Positions 27,764-38,003 are shown, numbered from the stretch's first letter. The stretch: 64,000 nt of DNA from a filamentous cyanobacterium ESFC-1 (GCA_000380225.1 KB904821.1:3331631-3395630); one strand, 5' to 3'. Numbers and translations: made by a program. The notes: generated by a model not told the origin, from the letters alone.

Positions 27764-27881
27764 GCCGCACCCCCATGCACGGGACTTACATACCTTCGAC
27801 CAAAACTACGGTACGCTTACGAAGAAAGCGTTGCAAGCCTGAGACCCATAGCAGGCATACAGTCCCGCCGACTTGTGCGGC
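27764..27881 (+). ncRNA. Y-RNA-like element E, no tRNA module
   Basis: Closing stem GCCGCAC (27764-27770) / GTGCGGC (27875-27881), identical to element A. Internal loop CCCCATGCA / CCGACTT, inner stem CGGGACT (27780-27786) / AGTCCCG (27861-27867), then TTACATAC. The interior has hairpins such as GCCTG...CAGGC (27837-27856) but no T loop or acceptor stem. It shares the scaffold with A-D but carries another apical domain. Confidence 0.65.
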
Positions 27882-27922
27882 TCATCCCTTGGCAATCTCA
27901 GAAAAATAAATTAGCAACTGTC

Positions 27923-27993
27923 GCCGCGCCCCCACCCAGAGGGCATACATACACCTGTAACGTGTTTCCCAACGCCCCCTAAACTTGCGCGGC
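27923..27993 (+). ncRNA. Y-RNA-like element F, minimal form
   Basis: Shortest element, 71 nt. Closing stem GCCGCGC (27923-27929) / GCGCGGC (27987-27993), CCCCAC on the 5' side and AACTT on the 3' side of the internal loop, inner GGGC (27941-27944) / GCCC (27974-27977), the ATACATAC motif, and a small apical hairpin ACAC-CTGTAAC-GTGT (27951-27965). No tRNA-like part. It ends 75 bp before the Ro60 start codon. Confidence 0.6.
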
Positions 27994-28005
27994 CTCAATC
28001 TTTGA

Positions 28006-29520
<1,515 letters not shown>

Positions 29521-29544
29521 ATTACTGCTAGGGTGGGTATTATA

Positions 29545-29919
29545 CTCACCCTTTCTATTTTCTCCAAAATTCCAGCGAGCTGTTTTTTTGCTAATTCTGT
29601 ATTGTGTAGTTTGCTCTCCTTGCTGCACTGTATAACGTATTTCAACATTTGAAACTGTATCCCATTGGGTATCTTGAAAAAAGGATGAAGGAAAATAAGT
29701 TTCGTTTTTTGTTTTTCCTTCATAACAACTTGCTAGTGCTTTTAGAGCAGTTGTTTTTCCAGTACCGTTTTCTCCAACAATTGCTACAACTGGAAACTTA
29801 AACTGAATAGTTTGTCCAGTCCAACCTCTTAAGCCAGAAATCTCCAGTCGATGTATAAACTTTGGCCAGAGGTCTGCTGTAAATTGCTCCTTGATTTTAT
29901 TGATTTCATTAAAGTCCAT
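29545..29919 (-). pseudogene. Truncated AAA ATPase (SMC/RecF-like N-terminus)
   Basis: The intact start MDFNEINKIKEQF leads into FIHRLEISGLRGWTGQTIQF and a Walker A AIVGENGTGKTTALKALAS, as in AAA_23/AAA_15 family ATPases. Family resemblance stops after about 115 residues, and the frame runs on to 29470 antisense to the end of the Ro60 gene. Walker B and signature motifs are absent, so this is a 5' remnant of a longer gene. The loss point coincides with the Ro60 3' end, suggesting a rearrangement junction. Confidence 0.65.
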
Positions 29920-29969
29920 AGTAATTAAGGCATTGATGTCTACAGTTCACTATTCTAGAAATTTTGCCT

Positions 29970-30023
29970 GTTGAGGAGGCAGAGCCTCCAGGTTGCGTCC
30001 CCAGGTACAACCTGGGAACGAGG
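29970..30023. repeat. GAGGCAGAGCCTCC ... CCCAGGTACAACCTGGGAACGAG palindromic repeat
   Basis: Two adjacent small palindromes: GGAGGCAGAGCCTCC and CCCAGGTACAACCTGGG, separated by AGGTTGCGTC and ending GAACGAGG. Two fuller copies lie at 31681-31926 next to the RAYT gene. Confidence 0.8.
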
Positions 30024-30036
30024 AAACATACGGAGA

Positions 30037-31536
30037 TTATTCGTACAAGCGAGCTTCTAGCTGTTTAAGAATTTTTTTCGGGTTGTTTTTATTGCCTTTC
30101 GTATATTTCCAAACCGCTAAACCTACCCCTGCTGCAACAACTGCTGCACCACCTGTCATAACACTAACACCCCCTAAAGCTGCCATTGTTGCGCTGTAAG
30201 CTGCTGCACCAGAGAGAGTACCAATTGCAGTACCCGTACTTGCTACACCAAACACGCTCACTGCTGTCCATGCTGTCCAAATTGTAGCCGCACTGGTCGC
30301 AACACCCACACCCGCAGCAATACCTAAATTCTTTTTGTCTTCAGCGTCCATCTGAGTAAAAGAAGCGACTGATACCAGTGCTGCGGCTCCAAATAATGCT
30401 GCTCCTCCGGTAGCTACGGCTAATCCACCGAGCATTCCCAAACCTCCCGCAGCAACAGAACCACCACCAAGAAGCGCTAAGGTTGAGTTCGTGGCTGCGG
30501 CTCCAGAAAGACCGCTAATAGCTACACCTGTTCCGGCTTTAGCTCCTATTGCACTGGCAATATGTGTTGTATTAGGAACTATTCCCGCAGCGCGTTTAGA
30601 AGCTTTCTTCACAACTTTGTAGGTTTCATACACCTGGTTGAGCGTTTCTTCTTTGGATTGATTAGATTGACTTGCACTGACAACCCCATCACGCATTAGT
30701 TTATACATAACTTTGCACTGCTCAGGGATATCAGAAGATAAAATTAGTCGATCTAATTGATTAACAATTAATTGATTGAGTTTGCCTTTTCCATCTCGCA
30801 ATTTTTCATAATTTGAAATAAATACATCATTCTCATTCGGAGGAATAAAAGTTTCAATTAAGTTAATGATATACCAATTTGTTGTTGCTACCTTACAAGC
30901 CGCACTTCCCTGAAAATAAAACTGTTTTATTTCTTCAGGAATTGAAACACTTTGTACCAAGGAGTCTGATTTTGCTAATCCGTTTAAGTCTTCAATCCAA
31001 TCACCAGCTTTCACTTGCTGATAAATACCTATTAATTCCTTTTGCTCTTTTTGAGATAGTAAAGAGTCATGCAATTTTTCTTTTACCGAATTTTCGAGCC
31101 AAAGCAATCGTGAATTTTTGCTGGCTATACTATAGGTTTCAGCAACTACTGGAGATACCTTTGCAGATACAATAACAAAATCTAGTAAATTTAGAGCAGC
31201 TATATCTTCCGAGTATTTTTCCTGCTTTAACAGGTTGTATACTTTCATACACCGTTCTTGGCTCTGATTTTTTATCTCAGTACGATGTAATACTTCATTA
31301 ATAACTCGATCGAATTCTAATTCAGTATCAAAGAGTGAGTGAGTTACTAATTTAATCTCTATATTATTTTTCTTAATACTTAAGTCACTACCGTTAAAAC
31401 AGTTCGATGGGATTCTGACTTTGATGGTGTTACCAGATTTTAAAGTAATGCTTTGAAGGCCACCGTGTTTGGCCACATCTTGTGATAAAAATACATGATA
31501 CGTTTGTTCTAAAGTCATAATTGGCTCTTTGCTCAC
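30037..31536 (-). CDS. Protein with DnaJ-C-like N-terminus and C-terminal glycine-zipper membrane region
   Basis: 499 aa, not assigned to a known family. Residues about 10-60 contain GGLQSITLKSGNTIKVRIPS, similar to the beta-strand substrate-binding region of DnaJ C-terminal domains. A helical middle (60-330) follows. From about 345 to 480 it is Gly/Ala-rich with two related blocks: GTGVAISGLSGAAATNSTLA with LLGGGSVAAGGLGMLGG, and GTGTAIGTLSGAAAYSATMA with LGGVSVMTGGAAVV. These look like glycine-zipper hydrophobic helices able to enter membranes. The tail is Lys-rich. A membrane-perforating effector is one possibility; this is speculation. The region is AT-rich and accessory. Confidence 0.6.
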   Translation of the reverse strand: MSKEPIMTLEQTYHVFLSQDVAKHGGLQSITLKSGNTIKVRIPSNCFNGSDLSIKKNNIEIKLVTHSLFDTELEFDRVINEVLHRTEIKNQSQERCMKVYNLLKQEKYSEDIAALNLLDFVIVSAKVSPVVAETYSIASKNSRLLWLENSVKEKLHDSLLSQKEQKELIGIYQQVKAGDWIEDLNGLAKSDSLVQSVSIPEEIKQFYFQGSAACKVATTNWYIINLIETFIPPNENDVFISNYEKLRDGKGKLNQLIVNQLDRLILSSDIPEQCKVMYKLMRDGVVSASQSNQSKEETLNQVYETYKVVKKASKRAAGIVPNTTHIASAIGAKAGTGVAISGLSGAAATNSTLALLGGGSVAAGGLGMLGGLAVATGGAALFGAAALVSVASFTQMDAEDKKNLGIAAGVGVATSAATIWTAWTAVSVFGVASTGTAIGTLSGAAAYSATMAALGGVSVMTGGAAVVAAGVGLAVWKYTKGNKNNPKKILKQLEARLYE

Positions 31537-31680
31537 AAAAGCTTGTCTATATCTAGAATGCCCCAGTTTTCGTGAAATTCACCTTTTTCGGAAAAAATAT
31601 TTTGAAAGGACTGAGTAGAAAGGCTTAAAGCTAGTTATATCAATAGTTTCATCTGGAGAAAGAAAAATAAAAACCACTAC

Positions 31681-31926
31681 CATTACCTCGTTGCGTGGCT
31701 CTAGCCGCGCAACGCAACCTGGAGGCTCTGCTTTCATTACTTATCTGGGAGGCAGAGCCTCCAATTTGCGTCCCCAGGTATAACCTGGGAACGAGGGGGG
31801 ACGAGGGGTGAGTAATGCTTAATCTGGTTGTGTGGCTCTAGTCGCGCAACGTCAAGGGATGGCTCTGCCTTCATTTAGGAGGCAGAGCCTCCAGGTTGCG
31901 TCCCCAGGTACAACCTGGGAACGAGG
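31681..31926. repeat. Two tandem REP-like palindromic units beside the RAYT gene
   Basis: Unit 1 (about 31686-31801) and unit 2 (about 31828-31926) each contain GTGGCTCTAG(C/T)CGCGCAACG, GGCTCTGC(T/C)TTCATT, GGAGGCAGAGCCTCC and CCCAGGTAYAACCTGGGAACGAGG. Repeats of this kind next to a RAYT transposase form the arrangement called a REPtron. The rest of 31537-31680 holds no gene. Confidence 0.75.
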
Positions 31927-31936
31927 ATGCGGGGGG

Positions 31937-32467
31937 TTAGGTGATGATTTCGATGTTGAGTAGGGTTTCGCCGCCGTAATAATTACGATAACTGGAATAA
32001 CGCCAGTGAGCGGGTTCGTCAATATAGCCGCGTTTGACTGGATTGTTGTGAATATACTCTAGTTTTTGTAACAACATTTCGGTTGAAGAAATGAATTGCG
32101 GATGGAAGCCTTCTTGCCAAACTTGATACTGTTGGTCTGTTTTATAAATTTGTTTTGCGGCTTTGAGTTGAGCGAGTAAATAGGTTTTTTGATGGGCTTT
32201 TAAGTAATCAATAATGGAGCGGGCGGTGAAGGATTTGAAACAGCTTATTTCTCTGGATAGTTTCTCGGCTGATGCAATCAGGTGTAAGTGGTTTTCCATG
32301 ATGACATAGCCGTAGAGTTGGATTCTTTGCTTGTCTTGGAGAAATTTCAGGGAGTTGAGGATAATTTGTGCGATCGCGCGATCGCCGAACAGTGGTATCC
32401 AATTTACTATAGTAGAGGTGATAAAGTGAGGATGTTGATTAATAACTTGATAGCGAGAGCGTCCCAT
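31937..32467 (-). CDS. REP-associated tyrosine transposase (RAYT, Y1_Tnp)
   Basis: 176 aa. Single-strand DNA transposase family related to IS200/IS605 TnpA, domesticated to handle dispersed palindromes. The HUH-type metal motif MENHLHLIASAE is present, with FLRDKQ-like helix, YLKAHQKTYLLAQLK, and the conserved end EYIHNNPVKRGYIDEP and WRYSSYRNYYGG. It starts MGRSRYQVINQHPHFITSTI, the common RAYT N-terminus. Looks intact. REP-like palindromes sit directly at its 3' side. Confidence 0.85.
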   Translation of the reverse strand: MGRSRYQVINQHPHFITSTIVNWIPLFGDRAIAQIILNSLKFLQDKQRIQLYGYVIMENHLHLIASAEKLSREISCFKSFTARSIIDYLKAHQKTYLLAQLKAAKQIYKTDQQYQVWQEGFHPQFISSTEMLLQKLEYIHNNPVKRGYIDEPAHWRYSSYRNYYGGETLLNIEIIT

Positions 32468-32507
32468 CAGCTTTAAAATTGAAGTATTCTGTCAGTTGAA
32501 AATATAA

Positions 32508-32924
32508 ATGCCTGCTAAAGATATTTACCATAATGCCGTGAGATTTGCATTGGTTAAAGATGGCTGGGAGATTTTAACAGAAGATTATACTTTAGAATAT
32601 GGAGGCGATCGCGTATTTGTAGATATTGCCGCAGAAAAAACAATCGCTGCTGAAAAACAGGGTCAAAAAATTCTTGTGGAAGTCAAAAGCTTCTTAGGAC
32701 GTTCGTTTATTAATGATTTGGAAAAGGCTGTAGGTCAGTATGTTATTTATAGAAATATTTTACAAGAAACAGTATTGGATTTTGACCTGTATTTAGGGAT
32801 TACACAAGGCATTTACCGCAGTTATTTCCAACGTCCATTAGCCCAAATGATTGTTAATCGAAATCAAGTTAAATTATTGATTATTGATGCAGAATCGGAG
32901 GTCATTGTACAGTGGATAGATTAA
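32508..32924 (+). CDS. xisH: XisH-family protein
   Basis: 138 aa. XisH was defined as a factor needed for excision of the fdxN element in Anabaena, but xisHI pairs are scattered in many cyanobacteria without that element. Starts MPAKDIYHNAVRFALVKDGW. The core VFVDIAAEK ... KILVEVKSFLGRS has the D...ExK pattern of a PD-(D/E)XK nuclease fold. It overlaps xisI by 13 bp. Confidence 0.9.
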   Translation: MPAKDIYHNAVRFALVKDGWEILTEDYTLEYGGDRVFVDIAAEKTIAAEKQGQKILVEVKSFLGRSFINDLEKAVGQYVIYRNILQETVLDFDLYLGITQGIYRSYFQRPLAQMIVNRNQVKLLIIDAESEVIVQWID

Positions 32925-33250
32925 AACATTATCGTCAAACTATTAAAGAAGTTATAACCGAATATCATCAAATTAATAAAAAAGCCAATTCTGCCATTGA
33001 AAGTGTTTTAGCTTTGGATGAGGTTCACGATCAATATCTTTTACTCTTGATGGGTTGGAATAAAGATGAACGGATTAAGAATGTAATGATTCATATCCAA
33101 TTGAAAGATGAAAAAATTTGGATTGAGGAGGATTGGACAGAGGAGGGAGTAGCAACAGATTTGTTGCAGAAAGGAATAGGACGAGAGGAAATTGTTTTAG
33201 CTTTTCATCCACCCCATGTCAGAAAATATACCGAATTCGCGATCGCGTAA
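32912..33250 (+). CDS. xisI: XisI-family protein
   Basis: 112 aa, GTG start inside the end of xisH. Typical features are MDRLKHYRQTIKEVITEYHQ, DQYLLLLMGWNKDERI, IWIEEDWTEEGVATDLLQKG and VLAFHPPHVRKYTEFA. It is the constant partner of XisH. The pair could be an excision-control module or a toxin-antitoxin-like unit; no site-specific recombinase (xisF) is nearby. Confidence 0.9.
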   Translation: MDRLKHYRQTIKEVITEYHQINKKANSAIESVLALDEVHDQYLLLLMGWNKDERIKNVMIHIQLKDEKIWIEEDWTEEGVATDLLQKGIGREEIVLAFHPPHVRKYTEFAIA

Positions 33251-33369
33251 TTTCTTTTACTATCAATTTTGTTATGTTGTGATTCTTCTTAATTATAACT
33301 TTAAAAAAAAGAGAGTATTGCCCTTTGTTCTTGGTACAAATGACCAGTGACAAAGGACAAACAACAAAT

Positions 33370-36300
33370 TTACTCAGAATCGAGTAAATTTAGCTGTAAA
33401 TACTGACTGCGGTTGGATTTTGCGTTCTTGCTGGTGATTTTAGCCTTAGACTCCCCCTCAGACTCAGAAAAATCATCAGGGCGATCGCGAGTTAACCAAC
33501 GCTGAAACACCTGTAACCGTCCGTCATTAGGCTGTTGGACTTGATAGACGCGGACTCGTTTTTTGCCTTGACTTTCGATGCGGCAATACTTGAGACTGTA
33601 GCCCAGAAGTTCCAGGAAACGCCGCACAACGGTCACAGGACTGTAGTTTTTCGCCAAACCGATGCCAGTGGTCGTTTTAATGGCCGAACGGTTATGAAGG
33701 GCAAATTGGGCGAGTTGGATCAAGTCAGCATCGGTGTTGCGGAGTTCGCGGTTTTCGTCAGCGAGAAAGTCCCGAATCCTCATGAGTTCTAGGGTTCCGA
33801 CGATTGCACCCAGTTGGGAACGGTTGAAGTCTGGGGGGAAAATACTGCCTTGACCCAGTTCTAGGAGGTTTTTGGCGATCGCGGCATCCCGATTGCTAAG
33901 ATAGTCACGACCGAGAGTCAGGAAATAGTGCAGTCGCAGTTGACGATACCACCCCTGGTCATCTTTGCGGACTAATTCCGGGGTGACGGGGATATCATAG
34001 CGATGGTAGAGTTCGTATTTCCGCGCTTGTCGCCTTTCTTGAGCCGTTTTAACCAGGCTTTTGCGTAAGGATTGGTACTCGCGATCGCTCATCAAAGAAG
34101 CATTCGCAATATCTTCGCATTCGGCTTGGTAATTTTGCGATCGCACCGCATCAATCGCTTCGGTGAGAGATTCCTTCTGAGTTCCCTTCCCTTGGCGTTT
34201 AGGAGACTTAAGGGGCGGAATCGGCATAATTTGATGGCCTTCTGCGGCTAAAGCCGCCAAAACCGCAGATCGATATTGAATCATCGAAGCATTGGATCGC
34301 ACCGCAAAGCGTCCCCAACACAGCAACGATTCCGCTTGAAACCCCGTATCGAAATCGTCGAGTGCATCAAAATCCGATTGTTGCAATAATCGGATATTAA
34401 GTTGCGTCAACTTGTGACCGGAATTGAGTAAACCGGGAATCGAAGTCGAACCATTTCCGACTTTGTTAAAGCCATAAGAAGCCACCCAAAGATAGCGAGG
34501 AACATTATCCCGCAACCGTCCCAAAGATTGACGGACAGCGTTTTCGCTTTGGACTCCCTGAGCGATCGCCCACACTGAGGTAAAATGACGGCGAATCTCA
34601 ATACTGACCCCCGTTTCAATGGACGGACTCGCCAAAACAACATCATAATCCGCGAGAATATCATTAAGACGGGTAATGCAACGATACGCGGGATGATTGG
34701 GGTCTGCGACAGATTCCGAATCAATGCGAAGAATGCGGGCTGTCTGAAACTGCTTTTGTAAATAGGCTTCAAGCGATCGCGTCCCCCATTGACTGGTGAG
34801 TTTTTGCGCGGAGAGACACACCATCGGCTTCCCCCCGTCGCGGATATGCTGTTCTAAATCCTGAACGAGACGCTTGGGGGTACTCTCGTTATAAGTTAGC
34901 ACTTGCCAAGCTTCATTGGGTTCCGGTCGCCAATGATTTTGAATCACAAACGGTTGGCGATGAACTCCGGCTAAAGTTAAAAGGTAATCGATGCTAATAT
35001 CGCTCAAATCTGCATCAGCGATATAAACGCGACCGCAACCGCCAATCACATTCTGCATCAAGGTTTTGAGGGATTTAAGAATCGCGACTCGATGATGGCG
35101 ACAGGTATTAGAATTAAGGGCGTGCCATAACACCTGTTCCACTTCATCGATAATAACCACCCCATCCGACCAATCTTTGGCGTTAAACTTGGCTTGGGAC
35201 TTCGGGTGTAGAGAATCGACGCACAAGCCATAACCCAGAGTAGCCCCGGTTTCGGAAGCTTGCACCTCGGTAATATAATTCAAGCCGAAACGCTGACACA
35301 ATTCCTCTACCAATTGTACGCGGTGGCCGATGACTAGCACCCATTTTTGCTGCGCGATCGCGTCTTTGACCACTGTTTCAAGAAACTTGGTTTTCCCTGT
35401 CCCTTTCGGTGACTTAATCGCGATTAACTGCGCCGTTTTAGGAATGGTATCAACTTCTGATTGCGGTAAATAGCGACAATTTAACTCAATATCCGGCGTA
35501 TAAGTCAGCTTTGCCCAAGATTGCGCTTTCCAGGTATCCAAAGGAACCGCTTGCTGATACAATCGCTCAAAAGTTTCCCGTCCTTGTCCAGAAATCAGAT
35601 CGTCAATTCCCTTTCCCCATTGGGGATTCCAAGTCACCACATTGACGGGACATCCCCTTTGCGTCAAAAGGTATCCCATCTGCCGAATTGCAGCATTAAC
35701 CGCCTTAATCGTGTTGGGCTTGCTGTCTTGGTCGAAAACAATATAAATCCTGCGTTTTGCTTGGGCTAACACCTGTAATTGCGGAATAAGGCGAGTTTTA
35801 CCAATACGGTGTCCCCCCTCATCCTTCGGGACACGATAGCCCCCATTGACCCCAGGAAGCGCGATCGCGGCATATCCGGCGCTCAGTAGCGTCCCGGCTT
35901 TTTTCGCCCCTTCTGTGATACATAACGGGATGTTCGGGTGCTTTTCTAACCATTGCCAAAACCCCAAATCGGCGCGATCGCGTTTAATATCTTCCGGGGT
36001 AAGCTGTACTTTGTAACGTTGGGCAATTTTGCGCCATAAATCCTCCGGGACACGCAACGCAAAAACCCCAGTTGTCATTTTCGGCGGATGTTCGTACTTA
36101 ATCGCTTTGCGACGATCCTCACTCAGACGGGGTTGTGTCGGCTTGAAACAGCCCCACATATCTTCTTTTCCCGTCAGCAAATCCACCCCCGAACACCACC
36201 AGCCCCCTTGCTCGATATGCTGGTAGCGTTTCAGGTAAGATGTGCCAATGCGGCCATCATTGCGTCGAGGTAATTCCTCAGAGTAGAACAAATAATTGTA

Positions 36301-36414
36301 GGCGCGATCGCCCTCTAAAGCCGTCACATTCAGGCGCGTTACACCCGCATCTACACAGCTTGCATTCCACTCAGTTAGGTAATTCACAGCGTTTTCGTTA
36401 TCATCCTCAAACAA
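33370..36414 (-). CDS. Plasmid replication protein, CyRepA1 family
   Basis: 1014 aa. The N-terminal third has a DUF3854/TOPRIM-like region (NIPLCITEGAKKAGTLLSAG, GVNGGYRVP, RIYIVFDQDSKPNT). The middle is a superfamily helicase: Walker A IAIKSPKGTGKTKFLE, Walker B VVIIDEVEQVLWH, SIETGVSIEIRRHFTSVWAI and the arginine-finger-like AVRQSLGRLRDNVPRYLW. This is the organisation of CyRepA1, an initiator of large cyanobacterial plasmids. The C-terminus is basic and serine-rich. Here it lies among chromosomal genes without parAB, so it may mark an integrated plasmid or mobile element. Confidence 0.8.
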   Translation of the reverse strand: MFEDDNENAVNYLTEWNASCVDAGVTRLNVTALEGDRAYNYLFYSEELPRRNDGRIGTSYLKRYQHIEQGGWWCSGVDLLTGKEDMWGCFKPTQPRLSEDRRKAIKYEHPPKMTTGVFALRVPEDLWRKIAQRYKVQLTPEDIKRDRADLGFWQWLEKHPNIPLCITEGAKKAGTLLSAGYAAIALPGVNGGYRVPKDEGGHRIGKTRLIPQLQVLAQAKRRIYIVFDQDSKPNTIKAVNAAIRQMGYLLTQRGCPVNVVTWNPQWGKGIDDLISGQGRETFERLYQQAVPLDTWKAQSWAKLTYTPDIELNCRYLPQSEVDTIPKTAQLIAIKSPKGTGKTKFLETVVKDAIAQQKWVLVIGHRVQLVEELCQRFGLNYITEVQASETGATLGYGLCVDSLHPKSQAKFNAKDWSDGVVIIDEVEQVLWHALNSNTCRHHRVAILKSLKTLMQNVIGGCGRVYIADADLSDISIDYLLTLAGVHRQPFVIQNHWRPEPNEAWQVLTYNESTPKRLVQDLEQHIRDGGKPMVCLSAQKLTSQWGTRSLEAYLQKQFQTARILRIDSESVADPNHPAYRCITRLNDILADYDVVLASPSIETGVSIEIRRHFTSVWAIAQGVQSENAVRQSLGRLRDNVPRYLWVASYGFNKVGNGSTSIPGLLNSGHKLTQLNIRLLQQSDFDALDDFDTGFQAESLLCWGRFAVRSNASMIQYRSAVLAALAAEGHQIMPIPPLKSPKRQGKGTQKESLTEAIDAVRSQNYQAECEDIANASLMSDREYQSLRKSLVKTAQERRQARKYELYHRYDIPVTPELVRKDDQGWYRQLRLHYFLTLGRDYLSNRDAAIAKNLLELGQGSIFPPDFNRSQLGAIVGTLELMRIRDFLADENRELRNTDADLIQLAQFALHNRSAIKTTTGIGLAKNYSPVTVVRRFLELLGYSLKYCRIESQGKKRVRVYQVQQPNDGRLQVFQRWLTRDRPDDFSESEGESKAKITSKNAKSNRSQYLQLNLLDSE

Positions 36415-36721
36415 TCATCAACACCCCCATCACACTATATCTAGGGGTGGGATGGACAATTTTAAGGATAAAACGCTACCAATGGCAAGGTCAGTCATCA
36501 GTCATCAGTCATCAGTTATCAGTTATCAGCAGCGAAGGATGGCGTTTTTCCGATGATTGACTGGTTATTGGTTATTGGTTATTGGTTATTGGTTATTGGT
36601 TATTGGTTATTGGTTATTGGTTATTGGTTATTGGTTATTGGGCGGGGAAACCCCGCCCCTACACACCGATTGCCGATTGCCCACTGCCTACTGCCTACTG
36701 CCCCTTAATTGCTGATAACTG
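36415..36721. repeat. Heptamer arrays (TCATCAG, TTGGTTA) and GGGGAAACCCC palindrome
   Basis: No gene. 36491-36530 holds CATCAGT/TATCAGT heptamers. 36563-36638 holds about eleven TTGGTTA copies. 36641-36661 is GGCGGGGAAACCCCGCCCC. 36680-36720 holds ACTGCCT/ATTGCCG heptamers. Confidence 0.9.
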
Positions 36722-37705
36722 CTATCCCAACCCCAACTCCCGTTTGAGGAGATTAATCGACTTATCCCCGATATAATTTTCGCTGCAAATCAACTGAGGA
36801 TGACGAATCAGATCGTCTCTGGCGGTTAAAATGGCTGCTTTGACGCGATCGTAACTGGCTTTATCGCTGATAATGGTTTGAGCGCTACGCACCAGCGCAT
36901 TGAGCTTGTAAGCATCGTTAACTTGCGCCGTCATCACCAACAAATCGTCACCGCGCAAACTGTGAATCAGGATTTCTGCGATACTGAGAATCCCCGCACT
37001 CAAACTGACGATACCCAAACAACGGTCTTGAGATAACTGTTGAATCTGCCCTAATTCCTTAGAATAATCGTAAATATCGACAGGAATCACCCGTACCGAT
37101 CGCGGGGCTGCAATTTCTTCCGCTTCCCCGATAAAATAACGACTGGTGACCACTGTGCCTGAGTGAGTTTGTTCGAGAATTTGGGATAATTCCTCTAAAG
37201 GAACCAATTGCACCGGAATATTAAGCGCTTGCTCAATTTCGCGCACCATTAATTCCCCTGCGCCCATGTCACGGGCAGGAACCGTCACTAAAACCCTAGC
37301 ACTACAGCGCAACCGCCAATCAATTTCCGAGAGAAATAACTCGCGGGCTTGGGACAAAGAACAACCTTGACCGAGCAATTCATCGAGGCTACGTTGTACG
37401 ATTTTATAAGCTTCGGGATATTCTTCGAGAATCGGCGATCGCCTTTGGGTTCCCCCTTCGTGACCTTGGGCTTTAACATAAATGCCAGACCCCGCTTGGG
37501 ATTCGACCAACCCGGTTTCTTCGAGTTGTCGATAAACTTTACTAATCGTGTTGCGGTGTAAGCCTGTAATCATCGCCAGTTGGCGGGTACTGGGAAGCCG
37601 ATGGCCAGGAGGATACTGACGCGACGCGATCGCAAACTGGATTTGGTCAAATAGTTGTTTAGAAGCAGGTATGTCGCTATCGGACTGGATATGATACTGA
37701 ACCAT
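36722..37705 (-). CDS. plmA: GntR-family regulator PlmA
   Basis: 327 aa. The N-terminal winged-helix GntR domain is clear (residues 10-80: ASKQLFDQIQFAIASRQYPP, HRLPSTRQLAMITGLHRNTI, YRQLEETGLVESQAGSG). The long C-terminal effector domain (VPARDMGAGELMVREIEQAL, DRCLGIVSLSAGILSIAEIL) is the type seen in PlmA, conserved across cyanobacteria and first found through plasmid maintenance in Anabaena. PlmA forms complexes with PipX and PII in Synechococcus. Start MVQYHIQSDSDIPASK matches the family. Confidence 0.88.
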   Translation of the reverse strand: MVQYHIQSDSDIPASKQLFDQIQFAIASRQYPPGHRLPSTRQLAMITGLHRNTISKVYRQLEETGLVESQAGSGIYVKAQGHEGGTQRRSPILEEYPEAYKIVQRSLDELLGQGCSLSQARELFLSEIDWRLRCSARVLVTVPARDMGAGELMVREIEQALNIPVQLVPLEELSQILEQTHSGTVVTSRYFIGEAEEIAAPRSVRVIPVDIYDYSKELGQIQQLSQDRCLGIVSLSAGILSIAEILIHSLRGDDLLVMTAQVNDAYKLNALVRSAQTIISDKASYDRVKAAILTARDDLIRHPQLICSENYIGDKSINLLKRELGLG

Positions 37706-37799
37706 CTGAATTTAAAAGCGATGGAGGATGAAATCTTCAAAAATCGGGCGAATTTTTTGCTAAACTGCACCCCTAGATTTAAGTCTAGTTTACGGTCGA

Positions 37800-38003
37800 T
37801 TGGGTCGAGTTGGGAATTTTCCCGCCCAAGAGGGGGGAAAGTGGGAGGAGTGGGAGGAGGGGGAAGAGTGGGAAGAAATTACCAGTTACCAATGACCAAT
37901 TACCAATTGAGGGATTCTGCTAACAACCAACAACCAACAACCAACAACCAATAACCAAGGACAAAGGACAAACAACCAAGGACAAAGGACAAAGGACAAA
38001 ACA
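37800..38003. repeat. Second GGAGGAGTGG minisatellite plus CCAACAA / ACAAAGG heptamers
   Basis: 37838-37872 GGGAGGAGTGGGAGGAGGGG-type units, then GGGAAGAAATTA, then CCAATTA/CCAACAA heptamers (37880-37957) and ACAAAGG heptamers (37958-38000). Same module order as at 3538-3703. Upstream of the dienelactone hydrolase gene. Confidence 0.85.

Noticed and set aside
32508-33250. fdxN-type developmental excision element
   Set aside because: Only xisH and xisI are present; no recombinase, no nif genes and no flanking direct repeats were seen.
36563-36776. Open frame encoding [12 protein letters not shown]-type repeats, and similar frames at 42629, 46644-47017 and 50859-51252
   Set aside because: They are translations of heptamer tandem repeats (7 x 3 = 21 bp period) with no start context or independent coding signal.
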